Origin: Pontibaca methylaminivorans | GTDB taxonomy: Bacteria; Pseudomonadota; Alphaproteobacteria; Rhodobacterales; Rhodobacteraceae | Direction of reading: 5' to 3' | NCBI RefSeq assembly: GCF_900156525.1 | Contig: NZ_FTPS01000001.1 | Span: forward strand, 1,364,001 to 1,428,000 | Length of the DNA stretch: 64,000 bases | In this document: piece by piece, positions 44,734-56,023 of the stretch | Layout: every line of letters begins with the position of its first letter | Position numbering within the stretch: position 1 is the first letter of the stretch | Made by a program: the position numbers and the translations under genes | The notes under the pieces: model-generated | What the model was told of the DNA's origin: nothing | What the model saw: only the letters and a program-made list of their open reading frames with translations | Databases searched by the model: none

Positions 44734-45366
44734 ATGAAACCGATCCATGCCATTGCCGTCGCCGTCGTTCTTGTTGCCCTCGCGATTGCCGGCGTGGCCT
44801 GGTGGCAGATCAGCGGAAAGGCGGGCGGGGACCGCTTTGCCCAGTGCCGCGGCAGCCAGGTCGCCGGCGGCGCGGCACAGATCGGCGGTCCGTTCGAGCT
44901 GGTCGATTCGCAGGGCCGCACCGTGACCGACAAGGACGTGATCACGCAGCCGGCGCTGATCTATTTCGGCTATACCTTCTGTCCCGACGTCTGCCCCATC
45001 GACGTGGCGCGCAATGCGGTTGCGGTCGATCTCCTGAAGGAGCAGGGGCATGCGGTCACGCCGGTGTTCATCTCGATCGACCCCAGGCGCGACACGCCCG
45101 AGGTGGTGGGCGAATTCGCCGAGGCGATCCATCCCGACATGGTGGGGCTGACCGGATCGCCCGAACAGGTCAAGGCGGCGAGCCAGGCCTACAAGACCTA
45201 TTACCAGGCGCAGCCCTCGGATGACGAATATTACCTCGTCGATCACACAACCATGTCCTATCTGGTGCTGCCGGATGAAGGCTTTGTCGAGTTCTTCCGC
45301 CGCGACACCGGCCCCGAGGAGCTTGCCGGGCGCGCCGCCTGTTTTCTCGATGCCGCCGGGATGTGA
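44734..45366 (+). CDS. senC: SCO1/SenC/PrrC-type copper chaperone
   Basis: 210 residues with an N-terminal membrane anchor (residues 5-24) and a periplasmic thioredoxin-like domain. The copper site is CPDVC (C83, C87) in 'LIYFGYTFCPDVCPIDVARN' plus the later His of 'YYLVDHTTMSYLV'. It delivers copper to cytochrome c oxidase and affects RegB signalling. Starts 98 bp from the regB start on the other strand and is followed by regA after 66 bp. Confidence 0.94.
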   Translation: MKPIHAIAVAVVLVALAIAGVAWWQISGKAGGDRFAQCRGSQVAGGAAQIGGPFELVDSQGRTVTDKDVITQPALIYFGYTFCPDVCPIDVARNAVAVDLLKEQGHAVTPVFISIDPRRDTPEVVGEFAEAIHPDMVGLTGSPEQVKAASQAYKTYYQAQPSDDEYYLVDHTTMSYLVLPDEGFVEFFRRDTGPEELAGRAACFLDAAGM

Positions 45367-45432
45367 TCCGGGTTTGACCTTTCCCCGGCATATGCACATA
45401 TTGCGAACAGGACAAAACGACCTGAGGTAGGC

Positions 45433-45990
45433 ATGACCGACGAGGCGTCAATGCTCGAAATCGGGCCGGACAGATCGCTTCTTCTGGTCGATGATGACGA
45501 AGTGTTCCTGCGGCGGCTGGCCAAGGCAATGGAGAAACGCGGCTTCGACGTGGAAACCGCCGATACCGTCGCAGTAGGATGCGTGCTGGCCCGGAGCCGG
45601 CCACCGGCCTATGCGGTGGTCGATCTGCGGCTCGAGGACGGAAACGGGCTCGACGTGGTGGAGGTGCTGCGCACGAGCCGCCCCGACTGCCGGGTGGTGG
45701 TGCTCACCGGATACGGCGCGATCGCCAGCGCCGTCGCTGCGGTCAAGATCGGTGCCACCGATTATCTTTCCAAACCCGCCGATGCCGCCGATGTGACCCA
45801 TGCGCTGCTTGCCGGGCCGGACGAACTGCCGCCGCCGCCCGAAAACCCGATGAGCGCCGACCGTGTGCGCTGGGAACATATCCAGCGGGTTTACGAGCTT
45901 TGCGACCGCAACGTGAGCGAGACCGCGCGCCGCCTGAACATGCACCGGCGCACCCTGCAGCGGATCCTGGCCAAGCGCAGCCCGCGCTGA
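45433..45990 (+). CDS. regA: Global redox response regulator RegA/PrrA
   Basis: 185 residues. The receiver has the acidic pocket 'LLLVDDDEVFLRRLA' and phospho-acceptor Asp64 in 'YAVVDLRLEDGNG', 'VVLTGYGAIASAV' and the Lys of 'ATDYLSKPA'. A proline stretch (PPPPENP) leads to the Fis-like helix-turn-helix 'NVSETARRLNMHRRTLQRILAKRSPR', nearly invariant in RegA proteins. It activates or represses many redox operons. The hvrA gene that follows in some relatives is not seen; a YggS gene on the other strand comes next. Confidence 0.96.
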   Translation: MTDEASMLEIGPDRSLLLVDDDEVFLRRLAKAMEKRGFDVETADTVAVGCVLARSRPPAYAVVDLRLEDGNGLDVVEVLRTSRPDCRVVVLTGYGAIASAVAAVKIGATDYLSKPADAADVTHALLAGPDELPPPPENPMSADRVRWEHIQRVYELCDRNVSETARRLNMHRRTLQRILAKRSPR

Positions 45991-46007
45991 GCGGCGGCCC
46001 AATCGGT

Positions 46008-46802
46008 TCAGCCGCTTCCTTCCGGGGCGAATCCGGGCCAGTAAAAGGCGTCATTGGTGGGGCGCGGGCCAAAGATCGCCTGCCCGACCCGCACAACATC
46101 GGCGCCCTCTTCGATCGCCAGTTCGTAATCGCCCGACATCCCCATGGAGAGCTGCGCAATCTCGGGATGAACCGCCACCGCCTTGTCGCGCAGATCGCGC
46201 AGAAGGCGGAAGCAGGTCCGCACACGTTCGTGATCACTGCTGAACACGGCAAGCGTCATCAGCCCCTTGGGGCGCAGACGCGGGTAATCGGGCAGGCGTT
46301 CGACAAAGGGCAGGAGCGCATCGGGCGCGAGGCCGAACTTGCTGTCCTCGCCCGAGGTGTTCACCTGCACGTAAACGTCGAGGTCGCGCCCCTCCTGGTC
46401 CAGCCGGCGGTTCAGCGCCTCGGCAAGCCGGATACTGTCGAGCGCGTGGAATTCGGCGGCGAAGCGGACTAGATATTTCACCTTGTTGGTCTGCAGGTGG
46501 CCGATGATGCACCAGCGGATCGCAAGATCGGAAAGCGCCGCCTGCTTGTCGCGGGCTTCCTGCAGCTTGTTTTCGCCAAAGTCGTGCACTCCGGCGGCGT
46601 GGGCCAGGCGCAGCACATGGGCCGGCACGGTCTTGGTCACCGGCAGCAGCCGGACCGAATCCGCCGCGCGCCCGCTTTGCCGGCTGGCCGCGTGGATGCG
46701 GTCCTGCACCCTCGCAAGATTGGCGGCAAAGCTGCGCCCGGGATCCTCACCGAAGCGGGCGATGTCCTCGGGCGAAAGCGCCTGTTCGGAAGTCGTGGTC
46801 AT
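46008..46802 (-). CDS. YggS/PROSC-family PLP homeostasis protein
   Basis: 264 residues, slightly longer than usual because of an N-terminal extension. The protein binds pyridoxal 5'-phosphate through the Lys of 'LLPVTKTVPAHVL', and shows 'DFGENKLQEARDK', 'WCIIGHLQTNKVKYL', 'VYVQVNTSGEDSKFG' and 'LSMGMSGDYELAIEEGADVVRVGQAIFG'. It has no enzyme activity known but keeps vitamin B6 and amino-acid pools balanced. Convergent with regA. Confidence 0.93.
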   Translation of the reverse strand: MTTTSEQALSPEDIARFGEDPGRSFAANLARVQDRIHAASRQSGRAADSVRLLPVTKTVPAHVLRLAHAAGVHDFGENKLQEARDKQAALSDLAIRWCIIGHLQTNKVKYLVRFAAEFHALDSIRLAEALNRRLDQEGRDLDVYVQVNTSGEDSKFGLAPDALLPFVERLPDYPRLRPKGLMTLAVFSSDHERVRTCFRLLRDLRDKAVAVHPEIAQLSMGMSGDYELAIEEGADVVRVGQAIFGPRPTNDAFYWPGFAPEGSG

Positions 46803-46852
46803 GTCGGTATCATCCTTCGCAGGGGATCGGGGCGTCCTGCGTCTTCAGGGGG

Positions 46853-47137
46853 TCACGGGCGCGGGTGGCGGTAATCCAGCACGGTCCCGGCCGCATCGAC
46901 ATCGCAGATATGCAGCCGGTCGCCATCCCGGGCCTCGACCTGGGCCCGTCCGCCGGTTTCGGACACCCGGCGCGAGGTGATGGCTTCGGGCGGCTGCCTG
47001 ATGTGTTCCGTGATCGCCGCGGTACAGGCGGCCTCCTGCCGGGCTCTCAACCCGTCGTCGGCCGGATCACCGGCCGGTTCCGTCCCGGAACAGGCCAGCA
47101 GCGGGACGAGCAGGACTATACCAAGGGCGGGGCGCAT
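46853..47137 (-). CDS. Small lipoprotein of unknown function
   Basis: 94 residues with a lipoprotein signal: hydrophobic 'GIVLLVPLLAC' and lipobox LLAC, lipidated Cys16. The mature part has three more cysteines or conserved-looking residues ('RQEAACTAAITEHIRQPPEAIT', 'RLHICDVDAAGTVL'), so one disulfide is possible. I do not recognise a family. It could be outer-membrane anchored since the residue after Cys is Ser. It lies alone between the YggS gene and the HD hydrolase, all on the same strand. Confidence 0.65.
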   Translation of the reverse strand: MRPALGIVLLVPLLACSGTEPAGDPADDGLRARQEAACTAAITEHIRQPPEAITSRRVSETGGRAQVEARDGDRLHICDVDAAGTVLDYRHPRP

Positions 47138-47220
47138 GGCGGTCTCCTGAATGCGGGGTCTCTTGCCGGTGAGGATAGGGGCATCCCGAAGCCGCTGTAA
47201 AGCCGTGGGCCCGCCGTCAG

Positions 47221-47811
47221 CTAGATCTGCGCCATGAGCGCGCCGTGCCGCCCCAGATAGGCCGCGCGCACCTGCGCGGGCGGCCGCAGCGTGATCCCGA
47301 GCCCCTCGGTCAGGCCGGGCGGGGGCTTGCCGAACAGGCGGTTCGCCTCCGGCAGCGAGAAACCGGCGATCGCCGTGGCCTCTATCCAGGCGCTGATCCG
47401 GTCGGCCTGCTTGATCTGGCGCCGTATCGGCGCCGGAAGCACCGCCGGCAGGCCGAAGCGCAGGTGGATCGCCGCGGCAAGCCGCTGGTCGAGATCCTCA
47501 TAGGCGGGGCCGACCGCTGCCTTGACCGGAGAAATCATGTCTCCGATCACATATTCCGGCGCGTCGTGCAGCAGCGCGGACAGGCGCCATTTCGGCCCTG
47601 CTTCCGGGCTGATGCGGGCAAACAGCGTCTCGACCAGAAGCGAATGTTCGGCAACCGAATAGGCGTGATCGCCCAGTGTCTGCCCGTTCCAGCGCGCGAC
47701 AAAGGCAAGGCCGTGGGCGATATCCTCGATCTCGATATCGACCGGCGTCGGGTCCAGCAGGTCGAGCCTGCGTCCCGAGAGCATGCGCTGCCAGGCGCGG
47801 GGCTGTTTCAT
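47221..47811 (-). CDS. HD-domain hydrolase, YfbR/5'-deoxynucleotidase-like
   Basis: 196 residues. The metal-binding HD pattern is present: His in '[18 protein letters not shown]', the HD pair in '[21 protein letters not shown]', and a late Asp in '[16 protein letters not shown]'. This arrangement is that of YfbR-like nucleotidases, which remove the 5' phosphate of deoxynucleotides. The N-terminal '[17 protein letters not shown]' is common in alphaproteobacterial members. Substrate is inferred from the family only. Divergent from ahcY, which begins 131 bp away. Confidence 0.82.
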   Translation of the reverse strand: MKQPRAWQRMLSGRRLDLLDPTPVDIEIEDIAHGLAFVARWNGQTLGDHAYSVAEHSLLVETLFARISPEAGPKWRLSALLHDAPEYVIGDMISPVKAAVGPAYEDLDQRLAAAIHLRFGLPAVLPAPIRRQIKQADRISAWIEATAIAGFSLPEANRLFGKPPPGLTEGLGITLRPPAQVRAAYLGRHGALMAQI

Positions 47812-47942
47812 CGCGTCGTCCGGGTGCGGGTCCCAAAGGGTTTCCGGCCTCGATAATTCCCCGGCCCCGCGGTGTAAACCCGCATGGATTGTGCCAGCCC
47901 CCGCAGGGTGATAGAGCGGCGCAAACAGCTGGAGTGGACCCC

Positions 47943-49334
<1,392 letters not shown>

Positions 49335-49359
49335 CCGGGTTTCGACCCATATGCACAAG

Positions 49360-49388
49360 AGCCGGGCACCAGCGGGGCCCGGCTTTTT
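49360..49388 (+). terminator. Intrinsic terminator of ahcY
   Basis: An 8-bp perfect stem (AGCCGGGC at 49360-49367 paired with GCCCGGCT at 49377-49384) is followed by TTTTT (49384-49388), 26 bp after the ahcY stop. It separates ahcY from the convergent sit operon. Confidence 0.85.
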
Positions 49389-49405
49389 CAGTTCGGGATC
49401 ACGGT

Positions 49406-50239
49406 TCAGGCGCGCTGTGATGCCCGGCGCATCCGCAGGCTGTTGCGCGCGAAGGCGATCAGGAAACAGCCGGTCAGGATCAGCACCACCGTCGGCGCCG
49501 GCGCGCTGTCGATGAAGAAGCTGAGATAGACACCCGCGAAACTGGCGCCGAGGCAGACCAGCGCGGCAACGGCCAGCATCCGGCCGAAGCTGCGGGTGAT
49601 AAGAAAGGCGATGGCGCCGGGGGCGATCAGCAGCGCCACGGCCAGGATCAGCCCGGCGGAGGTCATCGCCGCGACGATGGTCAGCGAAAGCGCCGTCAGC
49701 AGCCCGTAATGCAGCAGCCCCACCCGCAGCCCCGAGGCCCGCGCCTGCGCCGGATCGAATGCGTGCAGCATCAGGTCGCGCCATTTCAGCAGCAGAAGCG
49801 CCGAAACCACGGCGGCGATGGTGCCGGCGGTCCACAGATCCTGCGTGCTCACCCCGAGCATGTTGCCGAACAGGATATGGTTCAGGTGCACGTCCGAACT
49901 GATCCAAGTGTAGATCACGATCCCCAGCCCGAACATGCCCGAAAACACCACCCCCATGACGGTGTCCTGCTTGACGCGGCTGTTCTCGGCCAGATAGCCG
50001 GTGGCGAGCGCGGTCACCATCCCGGCACCGAACGCGCCGAGGATCAGCGGCAGCCCGAGGATATAGGCCAGCACGACGCCCGGCAGGATCGCATGGCTGA
50101 TCGCATCGCCCATCAGCGCCCAGCCTTTCAGCACAAGGAAACAGGACAGTAGCGCCGTCGGCACCGCCACGATGGCCGAGATCAGGAAGGCATCCCGCAT
50201 GAAGGGGAACTGGAACGGCAGAAGGATCTGGTCGATCAT
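49406..50239 (-). CDS. sitD: Manganese/iron ABC transporter permease SitD
   Basis: 277 residues, ABC-3 family permease with about eight membrane segments. Typical parts are 'AFLISAIVAVPTALLSCFLVLKGWALMGDAISHAILPGVVLAYILG', seen here in overlapping shorter units such as 'LKGWALMGDAISHAILPG', and 'AALLIAPGAIAFLITRSF'-like 'VALLIAPGAIAFLITRSF'. Last gene of sitABCD, overlapping sitC by 4 bp. Confidence 0.9.
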   Translation of the reverse strand: MIDQILLPFQFPFMRDAFLISAIVAVPTALLSCFLVLKGWALMGDAISHAILPGVVLAYILGLPLILGAFGAGMVTALATGYLAENSRVKQDTVMGVVFSGMFGLGIVIYTWISSDVHLNHILFGNMLGVSTQDLWTAGTIAAVVSALLLLKWRDLMLHAFDPAQARASGLRVGLLHYGLLTALSLTIVAAMTSAGLILAVALLIAPGAIAFLITRSFGRMLAVAALVCLGASFAGVYLSFFIDSAPAPTVVLILTGCFLIAFARNSLRMRRASQRA

Positions 50240-51102
50240 GGCCGCACCCCTTCGTCCCTCGATGCCTGCCGTGCCCGGGCGCGGGCCGCCAGCAGCCCGT
50301 GTTTCGGCGCCCAGACAAAGGCCGCCAGAAAGATCAGCGTCTGCAGGCAGACGATGATGCCGCCGGTTGCGCCGTTCAGGAAATAGGACAGGTAGGCGCC
50401 GAGAAAGCTGGTCAGCGTGCCGATCAGCACCGCGAGCAGGATCAGCCGCGGAAAGCGGTCGCAGAGCAGATAGGCCGTGGCCCCCGGCGTCACCACGAGC
50501 GCGATGACCAGAAACGCCCCGACCGTCTGCATCCCCGCCACGACGCAGGCCGACAGCAGGGTGAAGAACACGGCCTTGAGCAGGCGCGGGTGCAGACCGA
50601 TCGAGCGCGCGTGGTTTTCATCAAAGAACACCACGAGCAGATCCTTCCACTTGGCCAGCAGCACGGCCAGCGAGGTCAGCCCGATGATGGCCAGTTGCAG
50701 CGTATCCTGCGGCGTGATCGCAAGGATGTTGCCCATGGTGATGGTCTGCACCGAAAATCCCATGGGCCGGATCGACACCATGAACAGGCCGAGCCCGAAG
50801 AACGCCGAAAAGATCAGCCCGATCACCACGTCGGTCTTGAGCCCGGACCGGTTCGACAGGAACAGCATGGCCGCCGCCGCAAGCCCGCCCGAGATGAAGG
50901 CGCCAAGCGCGAAGGGCAGCCCCAGCATATAGGCGCCCGCCACCCCCGGCACCACCGAATGCGAAAGCGCATCGCCGATCAGCGACCAGCCCTTGAGCAT
51001 CAGAAAGGCGGACAGGAAGGCGCAGACGCCGCCGACCAGCGCCGAAACCCACATGGCATTGGTCATGTAGCCGTAGCTGAACGGCTCAAGCAACGAGGTC
51101 AC
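50236..51102 (-). CDS. sitC: Manganese/iron ABC transporter permease SitC
   Basis: 288 residues from a GTG at 51102 that overlaps the sitB stop (GTGA). Second ABC-3 permease: '[21 protein letters not shown]', '[17 protein letters not shown]', '[15 protein letters not shown]'. Together with SitD it forms the membrane channel for Mn2+ (and perhaps Fe2+). The long basic tail ([21 protein letters not shown]) is cytoplasmic. Confidence 0.9.
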   Translation of the reverse strand: MTSLLEPFSYGYMTNAMWVSALVGGVCAFLSAFLMLKGWSLIGDALSHSVVPGVAGAYMLGLPFALGAFISGGLAAAAMLFLSNRSGLKTDVVIGLIFSAFFGLGLFMVSIRPMGFSVQTITMGNILAITPQDTLQLAIIGLTSLAVLLAKWKDLLVVFFDENHARSIGLHPRLLKAVFFTLLSACVVAGMQTVGAFLVIALVVTPGATAYLLCDRFPRLILLAVLIGTLTSFLGAYLSYFLNGATGGIIVCLQTLIFLAAFVWAPKHGLLAARARARQASRDEGVRP

Positions 51103-52013
51103 GGCCCGCCCTCCTGCGTATGGATGCGATCGGCATAATGGACCAGCGGCCGTTCGTCGTCGCTGTAGATGGTGACGCGGCGGCGGTCGTCATCCTCGTG
51201 CAGGGCCTCGCCGCCCAGCGTGAACTGGCGCAGCACACCGCCGAAGGCGCGTTCGAGGTTGGCGCGGGTAAAGGTCGTCCCGGTCGGGCCATGGGCCAGC
51301 ACCGTGCCCTTGACCAGCACCACCCGGTCGCAGAATTCGGGCACCGAGCCGAGGTTGTGGGTCGAGACCAGCATCACCCGCCCCTCGGCCCGCAACTCGC
51401 GCAGCAGGGCGATGATCTGTTCCTCGGTCTTGACGTCCACGCCGGTGAAGGGCTCGTCAAGCAGGATCACCCGCCCCTCCTGCGCGAGCGCGCGCGCCAG
51501 AAAGACCCGCTTTTTCTGACCCCCCGAAAGCTCGCCGATCTGGCGGTGGCGATAGTCCTGCATGTTCACGCGGGACAGCGCCGCATCCACCGCCGCCCGG
51601 TCGGCTGCCGATGGGCGGCGCAGAAAGCCCATATGCCCGTAGCGCCCCATCATCACCACGTCCTCGACCAGCACCGGGAAGGACCAGTCCACCTCTTCGG
51701 CCTGCGGGACATAGGCGACGAAATTCTGCCTGAGCGCCTCGCGGATCGAGCGCCCGAGCAGGCGGATTTCCCCTTTTGCAACCGGCACGAAGCCCATGAT
51801 CGCCTTGAACAGGGTCGATTTCCCGGCTCCGTTGACTCCGACCAGGCCGGTGATGGTTCCCTTCGGAATCGCAAAACTGGCGTTGCGCAGGGCGGTGTGC
51901 CCGTTGCGATAGGTCACGGTCACGTCCCGCGCGGTGATTCCGCCGCCGGGCGCGTCTTCGCCGGCCCGGGGCCGCGGGGCCGTCTGCATCGAGCCGGGGC
52001 TTTCACGCGTCAT
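51099..52013 (-). CDS. sitB: Manganese/iron ABC transporter ATP-binding protein SitB
   Basis: 304 residues from the ATG at 52013, overlapping the sitA stop (ATGA). Walker A '[19 protein letters not shown]', Q-loop '[22 protein letters not shown]' (the WSFP segment is typical of Mn/Zn systems), signature '[20 protein letters not shown]', Walker B '[12 protein letters not shown]' and H-loop '[12 protein letters not shown]'. A C-terminal extension of about 50 residues with '[23 protein letters not shown]' is longer than in the core family. Confidence 0.92.
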   Translation of the reverse strand: MTRESPGSMQTAPRPRAGEDAPGGGITARDVTVTYRNGHTALRNASFAIPKGTITGLVGVNGAGKSTLFKAIMGFVPVAKGEIRLLGRSIREALRQNFVAYVPQAEEVDWSFPVLVEDVVMMGRYGHMGFLRRPSAADRAAVDAALSRVNMQDYRHRQIGELSGGQKKRVFLARALAQEGRVILLDEPFTGVDVKTEEQIIALLRELRAEGRVMLVSTHNLGSVPEFCDRVVLVKGTVLAHGPTGTTFTRANLERAFGGVLRQFTLGGEALHEDDDRRRVTIYSDDERPLVHYADRIHTQEGGP

Positions 52014-52924
52014 CTTGCATCCTTTTCGGCGCCGGAAAGCCCTCTGGCGATGGTTTCGGTCGTGACCCGCAGCAGGTCGAGATAGGTCGGCACCGGACCG
52101 TCCGGTTTTGACAGGCTGTCCACATAGAGGATACCGCCAAAGGCCGCGCCGGTTTCGCGCGCGACCTGCTTCGCCGGGGCGCTGTTCACCGTGCTTTCGC
52201 AGAACACGGCCGGGACATCGTGTTCCCGCACGCCGTCGATCACCTGCTTGACCTGTTTCGGCGTGCCGGTCTGGTCGGCATTCACCGGCCAGAGGAACAG
52301 CTCCTGCATGTCGAGGTCGCGGGCCAGATAGCTGAAGGCCCCCTCGCAACTGACCAGCCAGCGGTTTTCCTCGGGAACCGCGGCGATGATCGCCCGCAGC
52401 GGGTCGAGCTCGGCCCGCAGCTTTTCCTTGTAGGCATCGGCGTTGGCGGCATAGGCTTCGGCATTGTCGGGGTCGTTCGCGGCAAGGGCGGCCTGCATGT
52501 TGTCGACATAGATCACCGCGTTTTCGAGCCCCATCCAGGCATGGGGATTCGGCTTGCCGTCGTATTCCCCGCCCGAGATCGAAAGCGGCTCGATTCCTGC
52601 CGACACCTCGGCCGAGGGCAGGTCGCCAAGCTGATCCAGGAACTTCTGGAACCAGCGTTCCAGGCCCAGCCCGTTCGACAGGATCAGATCTGCATCCTGC
52701 GCCCGCACGATGTCGCGCGGCGTCGGCTCGTATTCGTGAATCTCGGCCCCCGGCACCGTGATCGAGACCACATCGGCCGCGTCACCGGCCACATTCCTTG
52801 CCATGTCGGCCAGAACGGTAAAGGTCGTGACCACCTTCATGCGCGACTCGTCCGCCGCAGCCGGCCCGGCCAGCATCGCACCGGCGGCCACCGTTCCGAG
52901 GAAATGCGCAAATCTTGACGACAT
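52010..52924 (-). CDS. sitA: Manganese/iron ABC transporter substrate-binding protein SitA
   Basis: 304 residues from the ATG at 52924 behind GGAAGGA. A signal peptide ([17 protein letters not shown], cleavage before DES) precedes a cluster A-I metal-binding protein. The expected metal ligands are in place: His of '[14 protein letters not shown]', His of '[13 protein letters not shown]', Glu of '[13 protein letters not shown]' and Asp of '[22 protein letters not shown]'. The His-His-Glu-Asp set is that of Mn2+/Fe2+ rather than Zn2+ importers. First gene of the operon, with a likely metal-regulator operator upstream. Confidence 0.92.
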   Translation of the reverse strand: MSSRFAHFLGTVAAGAMLAGPAAADESRMKVVTTFTVLADMARNVAGDAADVVSITVPGAEIHEYEPTPRDIVRAQDADLILSNGLGLERWFQKFLDQLGDLPSAEVSAGIEPLSISGGEYDGKPNPHAWMGLENAVIYVDNMQAALAANDPDNAEAYAANADAYKEKLRAELDPLRAIIAAVPEENRWLVSCEGAFSYLARDLDMQELFLWPVNADQTGTPKQVKQVIDGVREHDVPAVFCESTVNSAPAKQVARETGAAFGGILYVDSLSKPDGPVPTYLDLLRVTTETIARGLSGAEKDAR

Positions 52925-52964
52925 GGGGGATCCTTCCCGTTTTCCACTGACAGATAGAGCATGT

Positions 52965-53007
52965 AAATGCAACTCATTCTCAATCGTCAAGCGAAATGCG
53001 ACTCGTT
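52965..53007. promoter_or_regulatory. Putative Fur/Mur-type operator, two direct repeats upstream of sitA
   Basis: The 14-base motif AAATGCRACTCRTT occurs twice, at 52965-52978 and 52994-53007, repeat distance 29 bp, in an otherwise AT-richer stretch just before sitA. The second copy, AAATGCGACTCGTTTGC, is an imperfect palindrome close to the ATGCGANTCGCAT-type sites used by alphaproteobacterial Fur-family regulators (Fur/Mur). Repression of sitABCD by Mn/Fe through such a site is well known in relatives; the regulator here is inferred. Confidence 0.55.
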
Positions 53008-53068
53008 TGCAAAACATTCTGGCCGGACCGGTAACTGGCGCGGTGCCGGATCCGCAGCGGACCGGCGG

Positions 53069-54031
53069 TCATTCCTCTTTCAGCGGCCGGGCAAGCAGCC
53101 TCGCCATCGCATCCGCCGGCGTCACCCGCCGGTCGAGCAGGGCCACGACCGTATCGGTGATCGGCATGTCGAGCCCCAGATCCGGGGCCCGCGCCGCGAC
53201 CGCCCTTGCGGTTGCCGCCCCCTCGACGGTGATGCCGGAGTCGAACTCCCGCCCCCCGCCGATGGCGAGCCCGAGGCGATAGTTCCGCGACTGTTCGGAC
53301 GTGCAGGTCAGGACCAGATCCCCGAATCCCGAAAGCCCGGCAAGCGTGCGCGTCCGTGCCCCCATCGCCCGCGCCATGCGCTGCATTTCGGCATAGCCCC
53401 GCGTCATCAGCGCCGCCCGTGCGCTGGCGCCGAGCCCGGCCCCGATCGCCGCGCCGCAGCCGATCGCCACCACGTTCTTGAGCGCCCCGCCAAGCTCGGC
53501 CCCGATCACGTCCGTCGTGCGATAAAGCCGGATATTGCGGGTCGAAAGCCGCTCCTGCAGCCGGCGGCCCTGTGCCGCATCACTTGCCGCGAGCGTCAGC
53601 GCGGTCGGCAGGCCGCGGGCGATGTCACTGGCAAAGCTCGGCCCGGTGAGCAGGGCGTGGGGAGCACCGGGGAGCGTGTCGGTGATCACCGACAACGGGC
53701 CGGCACCGCTGCCGAGCTCGATCCCCTTGCAGCAGGCCACCAGCACCGCCCCGTCGAGGGCCTCTGCGCGTTCGTTCAGAACCCCGCGCAACTGCTGCAT
53801 CGGCACCGCCAGCAGCATGATCGCATGTTCGGACCCTTGCGGGAAATCGGCGCCGACCTCCAGCCCCGGCGGGAAGGCGATGCCGGGCAGGTAACGGGCG
53901 TTTTCGCGCCGCTCCTGCATCTCGCGGGCCTGCCCGGCGTCGCGCGCCCAGAGCCGCACCGGCCCCTTCGCCGCGAGCGAGATCGCCAGCGCCGTGCCGA
54001 AGGCGCCCGCACCGATCACGCTGATGTTCAT
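53069..54031 (-). CDS. gpsA: Glycerol-3-phosphate dehydrogenase [NAD(P)+] GpsA
   Basis: 320 residues. Makes sn-glycerol-3-phosphate for phospholipids from dihydroxyacetone phosphate. N-terminal nucleotide loop '[19 protein letters not shown]', then 'VACCKGIEL', '[21 protein letters not shown]', the catalytic Lys region '[15 protein letters not shown]', '[23 protein letters not shown]' and '[10 protein letters not shown]'. It overlaps the tsaD stop by 4 bp, downstream of tsaD. Confidence 0.95.
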   Translation of the reverse strand: MNISVIGAGAFGTALAISLAAKGPVRLWARDAGQAREMQERRENARYLPGIAFPPGLEVGADFPQGSEHAIMLLAVPMQQLRGVLNERAEALDGAVLVACCKGIELGSGAGPLSVITDTLPGAPHALLTGPSFASDIARGLPTALTLAASDAAQGRRLQERLSTRNIRLYRTTDVIGAELGGALKNVVAIGCGAAIGAGLGASARAALMTRGYAEMQRMARAMGARTRTLAGLSGFGDLVLTCTSEQSRNYRLGLAIGGGREFDSGITVEGAATARAVAARAPDLGLDMPITDTVVALLDRRVTPADAMARLLARPLKEE

Positions 54032-55116
54032 GCCCGTGCTCCTTTCCGGCCACTGCCCAGCATGGGCGGGGCCCTGCCGTCGAGCGGCCAGCGCGGCCGC
54101 GCCGAAAGCGTCATGTCGTCATGCGCCCCGGCAAGATGGCGTTCGATTCCGGCATAGGCGATCATGGCCGCATTGTCGGTGCAGAGCGCAAGCGGGGGTG
54201 CAAGAAATTCAACCCCCGCCCCGGCGCAGGCTTCTTTCAGCGCCGCGCGGATCACGCCGTTCGCCGCCACCCCGCCGGCCACGGCCATGATCGGGGCGGC
54301 GGGCGCAAGCGCGGTATAATGGGCAAGCGCGCGGCGCGATTTCTCGGCCAGAACATCCGCGACCGCCTGCTGAAACCCCGCGCAGAGGTCGGCGCGGTCC
54401 TGCCGCGTGATGCCGCCCTTTTCGCGCACGATCAGGTCACGCTGGCGCAGCAGCGCGGTTTTCAGCCCGGAAAAGGACAGATCGCACCCGGGCCGGTCAA
54501 GCAGCGGGCGCGGAAAGGCGAATCGCGCCGGATCGCCCTTCCGGGCTTCGGATTCGACTGCGGGGCCGCCGGGCTGCGGCAGGCCGAGAAGGCGCGCAAC
54601 CTTGTCGAAGGCTTCGCCCGGCGCATCGTCGATGGTGCCGCCGAGCCGGGTGAAATCGTCATGTCCCCGCGCGATCAGGAACTGGCAATGCCCGCCCGAT
54701 ACCAGCAGAACGAGGTAGGGCCAGGCAACCTCGTCGGTCAGGCGCGGGGTGAGCGCATGCCCGGCCAGATGGTTCACCCCGATCAGCGGCAGGCCGGTCG
54801 CGGCGCAGATGCCTTTCGCGCACATCACCCCGGCGAGCACCCCGCCGATGAGCCCGGGGCCCGCCGTCACCGCGACCGCGTCAAGATCGCCAAGGGTCAC
54901 GCCCGCCTCGGCCAGCGCCCGCATCACGCAGAGATCCAGCTTTTCCGCATGGGCGCGCGCCGCGATCTCGGGCACGACGCCGCCGTAACCGGCATGAAGC
55001 GCATCCTGTCCGTGAACCACCGAGGAAAGGATCCGTGCCTTGCCGGACGTTCCACGCACCACGGCGGCGGCGGTGTCGTCACAACTGCTTTCCAGCCCCA
55101 GAACCGTTACCGTCAT
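54028..55116 (-). CDS. tsaD: tRNA threonylcarbamoyladenosine transferase TsaD
   Basis: 362 residues from the second of two adjacent ATGs (55119, 55116). TsaD transfers the threonylcarbamoyl group to A37 of tRNA together with TsaB and TsaE. The ASKHA fold starts '[18 protein letters not shown]', followed by '[17 protein letters not shown]', the iron-binding NHxxxH '[14 protein letters not shown]', '[16 protein letters not shown]', '[31 protein letters not shown]' (in parts) and '[15 protein letters not shown]' plus '[15 protein letters not shown]'. Divergent from hemD, 95 bp apart. Confidence 0.95.
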   Translation of the reverse strand: MTVTVLGLESSCDDTAAAVVRGTSGKARILSSVVHGQDALHAGYGGVVPEIAARAHAEKLDLCVMRALAEAGVTLGDLDAVAVTAGPGLIGGVLAGVMCAKGICAATGLPLIGVNHLAGHALTPRLTDEVAWPYLVLLVSGGHCQFLIARGHDDFTRLGGTIDDAPGEAFDKVARLLGLPQPGGPAVESEARKGDPARFAFPRPLLDRPGCDLSFSGLKTALLRQRDLIVREKGGITRQDRADLCAGFQQAVADVLAEKSRRALAHYTALAPAAPIMAVAGGVAANGVIRAALKEACAGAGVEFLAPPLALCTDNAAMIAYAGIERHLAGAHDDMTLSARPRWPLDGRAPPMLGSGRKGARA

Positions 55117-55211
55117 CATCCTGTGCGGGGCATCTGCCCGCCCGTTGCAACCCGATTGCTGCGCAGGTAACATCCGCAACGCTCGCAAACAATCCCGAGA
55201 GGGGCGCCGCG

Positions 55212-55937
55212 ATGGCGAAACCCACCTTGCTGATGACCCGCCCCCCGGCCGCGAGCGAACGGTTCGTCGCCGCGCTGCCCGCCGTGCTGCGTGATGGGCT
55301 CGCGGTGCATCACTCTCCCCTGCTGCGGATCGTGCCGCTGACGCCGAGGGTCGAATTTGGTGATGCGCGCGGTATCGTGTTCACATCGGAAAACGGCGTT
55401 GCCACCGCGTCGGGCCTGACAGAACGGCGCGATCTGCCGGTTTACTGCGTCGGTGCCTGGACCACGCGAAAGGCGCGCGAGGCCGGGTGGCAAGCGGTAA
55501 TGCTTGGTGAAAACGCGGCCGAGATGATCGCCGCCATGCAGGCCGACCCCCCGGAGGGGCCGCTTCTGCATCTGCGCGGACGCCATGGCAGCGCCGACAT
55601 CGCCGGGGCGCTCGCGCCCATCGGCTGCGAACTCCGGGTGCAGGTGATCTACGAGCAGGAGCTTCTTGAACTCGACCACAGGGCGCAGGCGCTTCTTGCC
55701 GGGCCGGGCGTGGTGATCGCGCCGCTTTTCTCTCCGCGCACCGCGCAGCAATTCGTCCAAAGCGCGCCGGCAAGGGAGGGCTCGGCCGGGGCTCTCCGGC
55801 TCGCCGCGATCAGCGAGGCCGCCGCCCGCCCCTTGCGCGCAATGAAGCCGGAGCAGCTTGTCATCGCCACCCGCCCGACCGCCGGGGCGCTTGCCGATGC
55901 AGTCAGCCGGCTGGCCGGGATGGCGCAAATTCCATAG
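55212..55937 (+). CDS. hemD: Uroporphyrinogen-III synthase HemD
   Basis: 241 residues from the ATG at 55212 behind GAGAGGGG. HemD closes and inverts ring D of hydroxymethylbilane to give uroporphyrinogen III, the common precursor of heme, bacteriochlorophyll and cobalamin. HemD is poorly conserved; the identification rests on '[18 protein letters not shown]', '[16 protein letters not shown]', '[17 protein letters not shown]', '[17 protein letters not shown]' and the following mic60-hemY pair. hemC, often adjacent, is not in this window. Confidence 0.88.
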   Translation: MAKPTLLMTRPPAASERFVAALPAVLRDGLAVHHSPLLRIVPLTPRVEFGDARGIVFTSENGVATASGLTERRDLPVYCVGAWTTRKAREAGWQAVMLGENAAEMIAAMQADPPEGPLLHLRGRHGSADIAGALAPIGCELRVQVIYEQELLELDHRAQALLAGPGVVIAPLFSPRTAQQFVQSAPAREGSAGALRLAAISEAAARPLRAMKPEQLVIATRPTAGALADAVSRLAGMAQIP

Positions 55938-56023
55938 GCAGGGTTGAGGCTTGCCGGGGTGCGAAGTAAGGTCTCCGAAGGCAGCAAGCAATATCCGGGT
56001 CAGGACCAGGAAGGACCAGCAAG

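Noticed and set aside
47812-47942. Possible S-adenosylhomocysteine riboswitch in the ahcY leader
   Set aside because: The leader lacks the core sequence blocks I remember for the SAH riboswitch. A covariance-model search could decide, but nothing visible supports it.
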